Assembly (NCBI GenBank): GCA_007694185.1
Contig: RECD01000253.1
Location: forward strand, 19,841-83,840
Direction of reading: 5' to 3'
Source of the DNA: Planctomycetaceae bacterium
GTDB taxonomy: Bacteria > Planctomycetota > Planctomycetia > Pirellulales > Pirellulaceae
Length of the DNA stretch: 64,000 bases
Under the pieces are notes generated by a model. That model searched no databases. It saw only the letters and a list, made by a program, of their open reading frames with translations, and was not told where the DNA came from. The translations under genes and the position numbers were made by a program. Positions 38,466-49,556 of this stretch are shown piece after piece. Numbering within the stretch: position 1 is the first letter of the stretch; every line of letters starts with the position of its first letter.

Positions 38466-38888
38466 TCAGGACTCGAGCCGATCACCAGACGCGGAGCGAG
38501 ACTCTCGCGATGCCATTCTAACCTCGGGCATCGTCGCAAAGGTACTCCAACCGTACCGCCCCTCGTCGGGGGGCAGTTCCGACTCCGGATCGACCTCGGC
38601 GTGCAGGTGGGCTTTGGCGATGAAGTGGGCCGTTACCGGGGCGGTGATGAACAGGAAAAAGGTGATCAGCATTTCTTGGATCGACACCCGCCCTTCCAAC
38701 GCCCCGAAATGGAGCATCGACGCGATCAGGCAGCCGCCGACACCCAACGTGGTCGCTTTGGAAGGGCCGTGCAAGCGGCTCATCAAGCTCGGCAGCTTGA
38801 CCAAGCCGAACGAGCCGACGAAGACGAAGAAGGCCCCGATCACGATGTGAATCGCGATCAAGATTTCAAATCGATCATGCATGACCAT
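38466..38888 (-). CDS. mrpG: Mrp-type cation/proton antiporter subunit G
   Basis: A 140-residue membrane protein with three transmembrane segments (about 10-32, 47-68 and 72-92). The MrpG signature GSFGLVKLPSLMSRLHGPSKATT is present, split here as GLVKLPSLMSRLHGPSKA plus TTLGVGG. The last 45 residues are hydrophilic. It is the last gene of the antiporter operon, 56 bp after mrpF. ATG 38888 or ATG 38882 could start it. Confidence 0.92.
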   Translation of the reverse strand: MVMHDRFEILIAIHIVIGAFFVFVGSFGLVKLPSLMSRLHGPSKATTLGVGGCLIASMLHFGALEGRVSIQEMLITFFLFITAPVTAHFIAKAHLHAEVDPESELPPDEGRYGWSTFATMPEVRMASRESRSASGDRLES

Positions 38889-38944
38889 CTCCCGAATTCA
38901 TTCTTAACCCCTCGACGCCTGAGCGCCCCGATCACCCATTCGGC

Positions 38945-39214
38945 TCATTCGATCACGTCGCCTCGCAAAGCGAAGCGGCAGTAGGCGACGGTGGAAATGA
39001 AACTGAACATCGCCATCAGCAGGGCCGACTCGAAGTACAACGTCGTGCTCTCGCGGATCCCGTACAGGATGATCAACGCGATCGTGTTGACCACCATCGT
39101 GTCGACCGCCAGCACCCGGTCCATCACCGTCGGCCCTTTGACCAGGCGGTACAGGTTCATCATCAGCGCCGCCGATACCGCCACGAACCCGAATGTCAAC
39201 GCGTATTGGATCAT
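38945..39214 (-). CDS. mrpF: Mrp-type cation/proton antiporter subunit F
   Basis: An 89-residue membrane protein with three transmembrane helices. It carries the conserved LVKGPTVMDRVLAVDTMVVN loop after the first helix. It belongs to the multi-subunit sodium/proton antiporter complex of the cytoplasmic membrane. ATG 39214 overlaps the mrpE stop by 4 bp (ATGA). Confidence 0.93.
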   Translation of the reverse strand: MIQYALTFGFVAVSAALMMNLYRLVKGPTVMDRVLAVDTMVVNTIALIILYGIRESTTLYFESALLMAMFSFISTVAYCRFALRGDVIE

Positions 39215-39729
39215 GGGAGGATCTCCCCGATGCGGCGTTCATAGCGATGCTTGATCCGACGGACCGTGGCCGCCTCGTCGTCGACATCCAAACAATGCAC
39301 CAACAGAGTCCGGCCGTCCGCCGAGAGGTCGCTGGCGACGGTCCCGGGGGTCAGCGTGATCGTCGCGGTCAAGACGGTGATCCCCTCCGGGCTGGTCAGG
39401 TCGAGCGGTACCGCGACCCAGCGGCTCCGCAATTGGTCTCGCGGACGAAACAGAATCAGGTAGGCGACCTGAATGTTCGCCACGACGACGTCGAACATGA
39501 CGATCGCGAGGAACGCGATGGCCTTAAACGGTGAGCGGATTTCGGGCCGCTCCGGCCAGAAATGGCCGGTGTAAATCGGGATCACCATCCCCAGTACGAT
39601 CCCCACCAACAGCCCGCCAGCCGAATAACTGTTGAGCAGCGCCATCCACAAACAGATCAGGACCGCCGTCAACAGCGGGTGAGGCAGCCAGCGTCGCCAA
39701 TAGCTCGGTCGCAGCTCGGAATCAGCCAT
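39211..39729 (-). CDS. mrpE: Mrp-type cation/proton antiporter subunit E
   Basis: A 172-residue subunit. Its N-terminal part has two hydrophobic segments (LLTAVLICLWMALLNSYSAG, GLLVGIVLGMVIPIY). The soluble part has the MrpE motifs VPLDLTSPEGITVLTATITL and LTPGTVASDLSADGRTLLVH. ATG 39729 gives an 8-bp overlap with mrpD and sits behind a run of G that can serve as ribosome-binding site. Longer starts at 39735 and 39771 lie within mrpD. Coupled translation with mrpD and mrpF is likely. Confidence 0.92.
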   Translation of the reverse strand: MADSELRPSYWRRWLPHPLLTAVLICLWMALLNSYSAGGLLVGIVLGMVIPIYTGHFWPERPEIRSPFKAIAFLAIVMFDVVVANIQVAYLILFRPRDQLRSRWVAVPLDLTSPEGITVLTATITLTPGTVASDLSADGRTLLVHCLDVDDEAATVRRIKHRYERRIGEILP

Positions 39730-41248
39730 CGCCATCCCCCCCGGCGTTAGGCCCCAGCACCGCTTCGACATACTGACGCGTATCGAACAGCTGCTCCGTC
39801 GTCGCGTCCAAGTAGTCGACCGCCGTGCCAGCCATCCCGGTCAACCCGATCAACACCGCGACCAGCGATCCGACGGCGATCATCGGCAACGCGATCGATG
39901 GAGAACCGACGGCGGCCCCCGGTACCTCGTCGCTTTTCCAAAACAGGACACTGCCGGCTGAGGCGAATCCGACCAAACCCAATAGCGACGTGGACAGGAT
40001 CAATCCCCAAATCCAAGGCCAACCCACCAGTTCCGTCGTCGCATCGAGAATCAACAACTTGCCGATGAACCCTGACAGCGGCGGCATGCCCAGCACCGCG
40101 ACGGCGACGACAAAGAACATCCCGCCGATCAGACCACGATGAGAGAACCGGGGGGCGGCGGTCAACCGATCCCCAACCCCGGGCCGACGGATCGTGACCG
40201 CGTCGACCAATAGGAACAGGGCGGCAATTCCCAGCGTGGAGTGGATCAGGTAATACAGCGCCGCCGACTGGGTCCCCGGGGTAAATCCGGCGATCGCGAT
40301 CAACAGGGTGCCCATCGAACCGAGTGCCGCGAAACTGGCGAGCTGCCCCAGCCCACGCGAAGCGACCACCCCCACCATCCCGAGGGCCAACGTCACCGCG
40401 GCGGCGGCCATCAGCCAAGAGGCGGCAAAGAAACCTTCCCCGGCGGGCGATTCGCCCAGCGTCAGCGTGAAGACCCGAATGATCGCGTAAGCCCCCACCT
40501 TGGTCATGATCGAAAACAAGGCGGCGACCGGACCGGAGGCGTTCGTGTAGGTCCCCGGCAACCAAAAGTGGAGCGGCACCAATGCCGACTTGATGCCGAA
40601 CACCACCATCAACAGGGCAAGGCCGCAATACAAGAGCGCCTCATCTCCGGGCGTGACCGACGAGAGGCGATCGGCAAAATCGGCCATGTTCAGCGTTCCG
40701 GTGACACCATAAATCAGCCCCAGCGCTACCAGGAAAATGCTCGACCCGACCAGGTTGACGACCACGTACTGGATCCCGGCTCGCATCCTCGACCCGCCGC
40801 CGCCGTGGACCGCCAAACCGTAAGAGGCGATCAGCAGGACCTCGAAGAAGACGAACAGGTTGAACAGGTCCCCCGTCAAGAACGCACCGTTCAAACCCAT
40901 CAGTTGAAACTGAAACAGGGGATGAAAATGGGCCCCCTGTTGGTCGCAGCCGTTGATCGAGTACAGCAACACGAATAGCCCCAGCACCGCCGTCAGCAGC
41001 AACATGATCGCCGACAACCGGTCGAGCACCAGCACGATGCCGTACGGCGGTGGCCAATTGCCCAACGCGTAGATCCGGGTCTCGCCATCCGCCGCGATCC
41101 CGACTTGGAACAGCCCCAGGATGACCAACAGCAGAGTCGATCCGATCGAAAAGGTACGGGCCAGCACCAAGTCATGACGGACCGCCAGCGCCAACAGCGG
41201 TGCGACCATGGCCGGCAACAGGATCGGGAGGATCAACCAATGATTCAT
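39722..41248 (-). CDS. mrpD: Mrp-type cation/proton antiporter subunit D (NuoL/M/N-like)
   Basis: A 508-residue polytopic protein with about 14 transmembrane helices, homologous to complex I subunits NuoL/M/N. Signature segments are the lysine/glutamate-bearing helix FVFFEVLLIASYGLAVHGG, the discontinuous helix LVPLHFWLPGTYTNASGPVA and KVGAYAIIRVFTLTLG. ATG 41248 overlaps the mrpC stop by 4 bp (ATGA), and the protein begins MNHWLILPILLPAMVAPLLA. In the complex it carries out proton or sodium translocation with MrpA. Confidence 0.95.
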   Translation of the reverse strand: MNHWLILPILLPAMVAPLLALAVRHDLVLARTFSIGSTLLLVILGLFQVGIAADGETRIYALGNWPPPYGIVLVLDRLSAIMLLLTAVLGLFVLLYSINGCDQQGAHFHPLFQFQLMGLNGAFLTGDLFNLFVFFEVLLIASYGLAVHGGGGSRMRAGIQYVVVNLVGSSIFLVALGLIYGVTGTLNMADFADRLSSVTPGDEALLYCGLALLMVVFGIKSALVPLHFWLPGTYTNASGPVAALFSIMTKVGAYAIIRVFTLTLGESPAGEGFFAASWLMAAAAVTLALGMVGVVASRGLGQLASFAALGSMGTLLIAIAGFTPGTQSAALYYLIHSTLGIAALFLLVDAVTIRRPGVGDRLTAAPRFSHRGLIGGMFFVVAVAVLGMPPLSGFIGKLLILDATTELVGWPWIWGLILSTSLLGLVGFASAGSVLFWKSDEVPGAAVGSPSIALPMIAVGSLVAVLIGLTGMAGTAVDYLDATTEQLFDTRQYVEAVLGPNAGGDGDG

Positions 41249-41673
41249 GGCCGTTCCTCGCTTCCTGCGGGGCTCGGTCCGGCGGCCGCCTGGCGTGATT
41301 CGGCCGTCGCGAATTCGGTCTCCTCGACCCGCGCCGCTTCCGCGGCGACCTGACCGAGCAAATCGACATGGTCGCCTTCGCTCTCGAAATAGCCACGCAC
41401 CGCCATCGCCAAGATCACCGCCGTCATCCCGAACGAAATCACGATCGCGGTCAACACGAGCGCTTGGGGGATCGGGTCCGCATGCGGCTGACTCAGGTCG
41501 ACAATGATGTCGGGCTGGTTGATCGCCAGCCGCCCCGTGGTGAACAGGAACAGGTTCGTGGCGTACGTCATCAACGTCAAACCGATGACCACGGTGAAGG
41601 TCCGCGCGGACAGCGTCAGGTAAACACCCGCGGCCGACATCGCGGCGACAGCGCTGGCAACCAACCACTCCAT
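41245..41673 (-). CDS. mrpC: Mrp-type cation/proton antiporter subunit C (NuoK-like)
   Basis: A 142-residue protein with three transmembrane helices, homologous to NuoK. It shows GVYLTLSARTFTVVIGLTLM, NLFLFTTGR and the MrpC motif DPIPQALVLTAIVISFGMTA. The C-terminal 40 residues are hydrophilic and acidic. ATG 41673 has an optimal GGAGG 7 nt upstream and starts 2 nt after the mrpA stop; a TTG at 41679 is less likely. Confidence 0.94.
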   Translation of the reverse strand: MEWLVASAVAAMSAAGVYLTLSARTFTVVIGLTLMTYATNLFLFTTGRLAINQPDIIVDLSQPHADPIPQALVLTAIVISFGMTAVILAMAVRGYFESEGDHVDLLGQVAAEAARVEETEFATAESRQAAAGPSPAGSEERP

Positions 41674-41675
41674 CG

Positions 41676-44540
<2,865 letters not shown>

Positions 44541-44812
44541 CGACAGTCCGGGACGGTGCCAAAATTTCGGCCATGACGGGCCGTCAGCACAGCAGGCCCG
44601 CGGGGAAACGGCCGCAGCGATTGGCTGTCGGCCGAGGGCGCATCCGGCAAAAATTCAGGTCGCCGGACGATCGCCGCCGCGATTCTAACCGATTTGCCGA
44701 TCGCCCCAAGCACGCTGCGGCCAAGGGCTGTCGCTTTTCTCTAGCGTCAACCCGCGGCGCTCAGGCAAAACGAGCAAACCTCGCGAACTCCCCGCGATCA
44801 GCCTTCCCTCGC

Positions 44813-47065
44813 TCAGCCGGCCGGCGATGCGGGGGTGGCTACGCCGAAAGCGGTCGGCCCGGCGACCGGTTGCTCCGGTTGCCCGGGGGCCGACTGGCCG
44901 GCAGGCAACCTCAAACTGGCGGGCCAAATGCCCGCTTTGCGAGTCCCGGTGGGCTGCCACTTCGCGGCCTGTTCCACGCCCGCTGGTCCCGACGGGTTGG
45001 CAGACTTCGGCGGAACCGCCGGGGAGTCGCTGGCTGTGGGCGAAGGGATGTCGGAGGGTGAATCGAGCCCAGGGGCAGGGGCAGACCACTCGCCCGTCTC
45101 CGGCACCCATGCGGGCTGCGAGTTCTGCGGTGCCGACGGGTCGAACGGGCCGACCGTGACCGGAGGCGGTTGTTGAACCGATTCGGGATGTTGACGAACT
45201 TCCAGGAACCGACCCTTCTCGTAGGCGTCTTGGTACGCCTGGGGCGCCCAGGGTCCTTCCGCTAAGGACACCCCGTTGTAAGCGAGCAACGACCCCTTTT
45301 CGCGATGCAGATCGCGGATAGCGAGGTTGTAATTCGACAGCGACCGATAGAACTCGACTTCGCTGATCACGACCTGACGCTGGGCTTGCAGCAGGAAGTT
45401 GATGTTGTCGGTGCCGTCTCGATAACGCCGCCGCAGCACGTCAACCTGCCGCAGGTCAGCCTTCAACCCGTTGTAGTTCGTCTCCAGCAACGAGTGGGTC
45501 AACCCGATCTGACGGACCGATTCGGCCAGGTCATGGCTGATCCGCAATTGGGTCTCGTTCAGCAGCGCCCGCTCACGCTGGAGCGACAACCGGGCGTGCG
45601 TGACCGCGTTGCTGGCCGCCCGCAAGCCGACCGGCAAGGTCAGCTCCATACCGGCTTGCCACTCTTGGTAATTCCCCCCGATGATTTCCGAGGTCAGGTT
45701 GTCGAGCGGGGCGCCCCCACGACCCCCGATCAAGTTGTCGCCCAACCCGCGGACACGGTAGTTGCCGAGGAAGTCGAGCTGGGGCCGGCGGTTCAATTGG
45801 GCGGCGTAAAGTTCGAGCTCCCGGCGCTTCAACGCGAACTGCTGGCGACGAACCTCGACCCGCCGCTGCAACGCTTGCGACAGGGAACTCTCCCAATCGA
45901 ACACGACCCGCGCGTCGCTCGGCTCGGTCGTCGGCTTGATCAGCCTGCCGTCCGCCGCCGGAAAACCGAGCAGGTACCGCAACCGCTGCTCCTGCGAGTA
46001 GAGCCCCAGTGGGCCGGAAAGCGCCGATTCGACCTGCGCCTGGAACTGATAGAACTGCGACTGAGCTTGAGCTTCCTCGTCGCTCCGGCCGGCCCCGACC
46101 CGCAAACGCACTTCTTGGTACTGGAAGGTTTGCAGCGCCGACTCCCGCCCGCGGAGGGTCGCCTCCAGAACCCGGTAGGCGGCGCTGAGTTCCCAGTAGG
46201 CTTGCTCGACGTCATTGACCAGCCGAATCACGGCCGCCTCGAAATCGGCCAGCGCCACGTCTTCGTTGACGCGGGCGATCAACACGCCGTTGTATTGCCC
46301 GGGGATCTGGCTGGTGCCGACGATCCGGTTGAACTGCGTCCCCGCCCCCCGCATCAACGGCTGACGCCATTCGGCTTCGACCCAGCCGGTGAAGTCGCTG
46401 GGGAATTCCCGAGCCGGACTGTTGTTGCGTTCGTAAACCGTGATGTGTCGCAGGGAGAATTGCCCGCCTTGTGCGGTCCGCTTGCTCAATTCGCTTTGGT
46501 AGGTTCCGGTCGTCCCCTGAAATACGAACGGGGTGAACTGTTCGACAAAACCGGTAATGTTGTTGGGCCGATCCAGCTTGTTCCAAAACATCGCGGTGCT
46601 GTACTGGGCGTCGAACGCCGACAGCGCCGCTTCGACGCCACCGAGCGGGTTGGCGTGCGCCAACGCCGGGTCATAGATCGTGCTGCTGAAGCCGATGAAG
46701 CCGGGAGCGGCGATGATCGAGCCGCCCAATTCTCGGATCACCGGGCTTTGGCGGACCGCCAGTTGCACCGCTTCAGGCAACGTCAATTCGAGCGACGGCA
46801 GGCTGGATGGGTCCTCGTCGATCAGCGGCGGCAACGCCTCGCGAGCCGCTTCGGTGACCTCCGTCAAGCATTTCTCGACGTCGGGGTACTGGATCGTCAG
46901 CCCGACCGTTTCGTGATACGAGTGCCGCGTGTCATGGGGACCAGGATGCTGAAACGTTTGATGCATCCACCCGCACCCGCCGGCCAGCGAAGCGGCGATC
47001 ACCAAACCGGCACCGGCAAACTGAGGCAAGCGGGATCGCCCAGAAGTAGCAGCTTCGATCGGCAT
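44813..47065 (-). CDS. TolC-like outer-membrane efflux protein
   Basis: A 750-residue protein from ATG 47065 (a TTG at 47083 is an unlikely start). The N-terminal segment AGAGLVIAASLAGGCGW may be a lipoprotein signal with a cysteine after AGG. Two outer-membrane-efflux repeats follow, marked by LTLPEAVQLAVRQSPVIREL near 100, VNDVEQAYWELSAAYRVLEA near 290 and the second-half helix LAESVRQIGLTHSLLETNYN near 540. The last 130 residues, after the fold ends near 620, are Pro/Ser/Gln-rich. It would form the outer-membrane channel of a type I secretion or RND efflux system, but no pump or adaptor gene is adjacent. Confidence 0.88.
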   Translation of the reverse strand: MPIEAATSGRSRLPQFAGAGLVIAASLAGGCGWMHQTFQHPGPHDTRHSYHETVGLTIQYPDVEKCLTEVTEAAREALPPLIDEDPSSLPSLELTLPEAVQLAVRQSPVIRELGGSIIAAPGFIGFSSTIYDPALAHANPLGGVEAALSAFDAQYSTAMFWNKLDRPNNITGFVEQFTPFVFQGTTGTYQSELSKRTAQGGQFSLRHITVYERNNSPAREFPSDFTGWVEAEWRQPLMRGAGTQFNRIVGTSQIPGQYNGVLIARVNEDVALADFEAAVIRLVNDVEQAYWELSAAYRVLEATLRGRESALQTFQYQEVRLRVGAGRSDEEAQAQSQFYQFQAQVESALSGPLGLYSQEQRLRYLLGFPAADGRLIKPTTEPSDARVVFDWESSLSQALQRRVEVRRQQFALKRRELELYAAQLNRRPQLDFLGNYRVRGLGDNLIGGRGGAPLDNLTSEIIGGNYQEWQAGMELTLPVGLRAASNAVTHARLSLQRERALLNETQLRISHDLAESVRQIGLTHSLLETNYNGLKADLRQVDVLRRRYRDGTDNINFLLQAQRQVVISEVEFYRSLSNYNLAIRDLHREKGSLLAYNGVSLAEGPWAPQAYQDAYEKGRFLEVRQHPESVQQPPPVTVGPFDPSAPQNSQPAWVPETGEWSAPAPGLDSPSDIPSPTASDSPAVPPKSANPSGPAGVEQAAKWQPTGTRKAGIWPASLRLPAGQSAPGQPEQPVAGPTAFGVATPASPAG

Positions 47066-47423
47066 GTCGTCACAGTTCGGCAAGTGGCTTGGTGCGCGTC
47101 ACGACCCGGCCAACCCGCTTTCGGGGGCCGAATCGGCACGAACGAGAGCATCCGCGCCCGCGTCACAAACGTCATCGGCCGAACGGCCGGCAGATCTGGA
47201 ACCTCAGGACCGAGTTCCGGCACCGGTTAACCGAGTCTGCCGATACAACCGTCACACTTTGCCGCCTTGCCGCGCGGCGAAGCATTCGAGCTTCCCTGCC
47301 AAAGGCCGCCGCGACCGCCAGACCGCAGGGCGAGGGACGCGGCGCAGAAGCCATGCGGTCACGAAGCTGCCGAGCCGCTGAATCGGCTGCGGGAATCAAC
47401 TGGGAGGAGTCGCGAAGGACCGA
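47066..47423. other. Intergenic stretch upstream of the TolC-like gene
   Basis: These 358 bp contain no recognisable gene; the reading frames present lack protein-like composition. The promoter of the TolC-like gene must lie here or upstream. I could not pick out a convincing -35/-10 pair. Confidence 0.45.
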
Positions 47424-47975
47424 TCAGGCGGTGACGCGATCACGCGAGGCGGCGAAGTTCGCGCCCCGCCAGGCCTGCCAAGCCGCCATCGATCCGAAGG
47501 TCAAGACGCTGTAGAACGCGTCGCCGGCAAGCGTGTTTTGAAAGAAAGGGATCGCCGCGCTGTAACAGGCCACCAAACCGGGCAGGCCGGATGCGTAGGA
47601 GCCGGTCAACCAAACGCCAAAGTTGCTGACCAAAAAGAAGACCGCCGAACAGGCGATCGCCGCCGCACCGACCCGCGGAAAACTCTGACTGCCGCGGAGT
47701 GTCGTGCCGAGCAGGGTACTGGCCGCGACGCCGACGTAGACCGAGAGCATCAGCCCGGGGCTGTAAAACCCCATGCCGCGAACGCCCGCGAAGTGCCCAA
47801 TCCAATCGCTGATCCCGAGTGCCAGGACGGGGGCCATCCAGGCGGTCAGGCCTCGGAAATGGCAGCCCGCGAACAGGCCCAAGGCTCCGAGAAAGACGAA
47901 GTTGGGCGGATGGGGAATCAACCGGCTGACAATTGCCAAACCGATCAACGCGAACAACAAGGGTCGGTGGAACAT
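47424..47975 (-). CDS. Polytopic membrane protein of the DUF6580 type
   Basis: A 183-residue protein with about five transmembrane helices. It opens MFHRPLLFALIGLAIVSRLI and carries the recognisable loop PHPPNFVFLGALGLFAGCHF, the segment LALGISDWIGHFAG and a later helix AACSAVFFLVSNFGVWLTG-like stretch (exactly AIACSAVFFLVSNFGVWLTG). This pattern matches DUF6580 putative transport proteins, which resemble the substrate-binding part of vitamin-type ECF transporters. ATG 47975 is chosen because the conserved region starts there; GTG 48032 would add 19 residues. The substrate is unknown. Confidence 0.75.
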   Translation of the reverse strand: MFHRPLLFALIGLAIVSRLIPHPPNFVFLGALGLFAGCHFRGLTAWMAPVLALGISDWIGHFAGVRGMGFYSPGLMLSVYVGVAASTLLGTTLRGSQSFPRVGAAAIACSAVFFLVSNFGVWLTGSYASGLPGLVACYSAAIPFFQNTLAGDAFYSVLTFGSMAAWQAWRGANFAASRDRVTA

Positions 47976-48259
47976 CTCGGAACTGCGAAGCGAGGCGACG
48001 AAGGATGCGAATGCCGAAAGCCGAACCGGCACGACGATGGATGCCGCGGTCAGGCCGCCGCGGGCAATCGGGTCGTTCCGTCGACCGGCGTCTAAGATAG
48101 GCCTTCACCCGGGCCACGGAAAGCCCGTCGCCGAGGGACATCGGTTCGTGTCAACCCGAGACCGACGCGTCCCCCGTGATCCGCTTGATCTCCGCGAACT
48201 TGCTCTCCGCGAACTTGCCCTCCCCAGGGCGGTGCAGTCGGTGGTCGTCGAATCGCCGA

Positions 48260-49159
48260 TCAGGGGACCGCGATCGCGCCCCCCGCGATCGACAAACCTT
48301 CCACGATCGCCGCTTTTTGGACGTAAGGCGGGCGTTGCAGGAAGGGATAGACCCGACTGCCAGCCCGGTGATGACCGAGCGTGTATTCGTGATGCCAAGG
48401 CGCTCGAACCGTCATCAGGTAAGGGAGCATCGGGACGGTGGCGAGAAACCGTCCCCCGCTCACGAAAGGCTGCAGCAGCGGAAATCGCTCGTGACCGTGC
48501 CGCTCGAGCATCACGTCTTCGAAGTAGAGTGGGTGCGAGAAGTTGTTCGCCGCAGCAAACTGATAGAGCGACCATCCCCAGCCGGGGTAGCGGTTTTCCA
48601 CCTGCTCCGCCAGCGGCTCGCCCGGCGCCGTCACCCGACCGGTCGACGGTTCGGGAAGGCTGCCGTTGCCGATTTTTTCGGTGGCGATCGTCACGGCCCG
48701 GATGGGCGGCAATTCGATCCGTCCGCCGTCATTGGCCCGCGGCAAGCTCTCGACACCGCCGAAAATCGACTCGCCGCTCAGCCGGGAGACGGCGGCTGGG
48801 TCAACGGGAGCCGCCGCCCCGCGCGGCAGTTGCTCCCGAGCCCGATCGTCCGCGGTACCCGAACCAGCCGAAGCAGAAGGCGTAGGCAGCCTAGGCGTTT
48901 GCGGGCCAGGCGTTTGTGCTACCCGCTGCTGCGGGGCTGACCACGACGGAAGCCACTTGCCGCCGCGGACGTCACCCTTTCCACCTGCGTTTCCGGGAGC
49001 CGACGCCACCGGTTGTGCGATGCCCAGCCGCGTGGGAACTCGCTCCGAATCCTGAGCTAGCAAATTGGCATTTCCACCCAGGATGGAGAGCAACGCCGCC
49101 AGCCCGACCGGAGCGGCGGAGACGGTCAACATTCGCAGGCAATGGCGGCTGAAGGACAT
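48260..49159 (-). CDS. Secreted protein of unknown function (planctomycete-type)
   Basis: A 299-residue protein from ATG 49159. An export signal covers about 8-35 (RMLTVSAAPVGLAALLSILGG). The middle is Pro/Gly/Ala-rich and disordered. The last 120 residues are well ordered, with VENRYPGWGWSLYQFAAANN, FSHPLYFEDVMLERHGHERF and APWHHEYTLGHHRAGSRVYP. The HPLYFEDVMLERHGH element resembles a segment I have seen in other planctomycete secreted proteins of unknown role. No catalytic motif is clear, though the clustered histidines could bind metal. It is divergent from nothing nearby and precedes the DUF6580-like gene by 284 bp. Confidence 0.7.
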   Translation of the reverse strand: MSFSRHCLRMLTVSAAPVGLAALLSILGGNANLLAQDSERVPTRLGIAQPVASAPGNAGGKGDVRGGKWLPSWSAPQQRVAQTPGPQTPRLPTPSASAGSGTADDRAREQLPRGAAAPVDPAAVSRLSGESIFGGVESLPRANDGGRIELPPIRAVTIATEKIGNGSLPEPSTGRVTAPGEPLAEQVENRYPGWGWSLYQFAAANNFSHPLYFEDVMLERHGHERFPLLQPFVSGGRFLATVPMLPYLMTVRAPWHHEYTLGHHRAGSRVYPFLQRPPYVQKAAIVEGLSIAGGAIAVP

Positions 49160-49364
49160 CGATGCTTCCTGCTTGGTCCAGGGGCCGGGTGAGGAACTTG
49201 CGTTCGAACGAACGCGGGCTTCCGCAGGCGGGCACTCCACACGCTGCCCGCTGCTGCGGCAATGGGGCAGCCCACCCGGGGGTACTATCGACAGAGCCGT
49301 TACGGTCGCGACACCCATCCCGAACGCGCTGTCAGAATCGCTAGCGACGTTAAAGTTGCCCTAA

Positions 49365-49394
49365 GTCTCCAGCCGTCTCCAGCCGTCTCCAGCC
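49365..49394. repeat. Three tandem 10-bp repeats in a non-coding stretch
   Basis: GTCTCCAGCC is repeated three times without a mismatch (49365-49374, 49375-49384, 49385-49394). It lies in a 397-bp stretch (49160-49556) that otherwise contains no recognisable gene and lies upstream of the secreted protein that ends at 48260. Confidence 0.8.
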
Positions 49395-49556
49395 GCCGAG
49401 GTCGCGCCACAGGGAGGGGCTGATCAAGGGTAACCGTCGCTGCGGCCGGGCCGGACGACCTGAACGGGTCCAAGTCTGGCAGCGTCATTGGAAGGGCGAT
49501 TCCCTCGGGCTCGACGCACCGGTTGCCCGCAGGTTCTATCCCAAACGGACGGCGGA

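Noticed and set aside
45305..47230. Plus-strand open frame of about 640 codons across the TolC-like gene
   Set aside because: It is opposite the conserved efflux-protein helices; no family resemblance and shadow-like amino-acid content.
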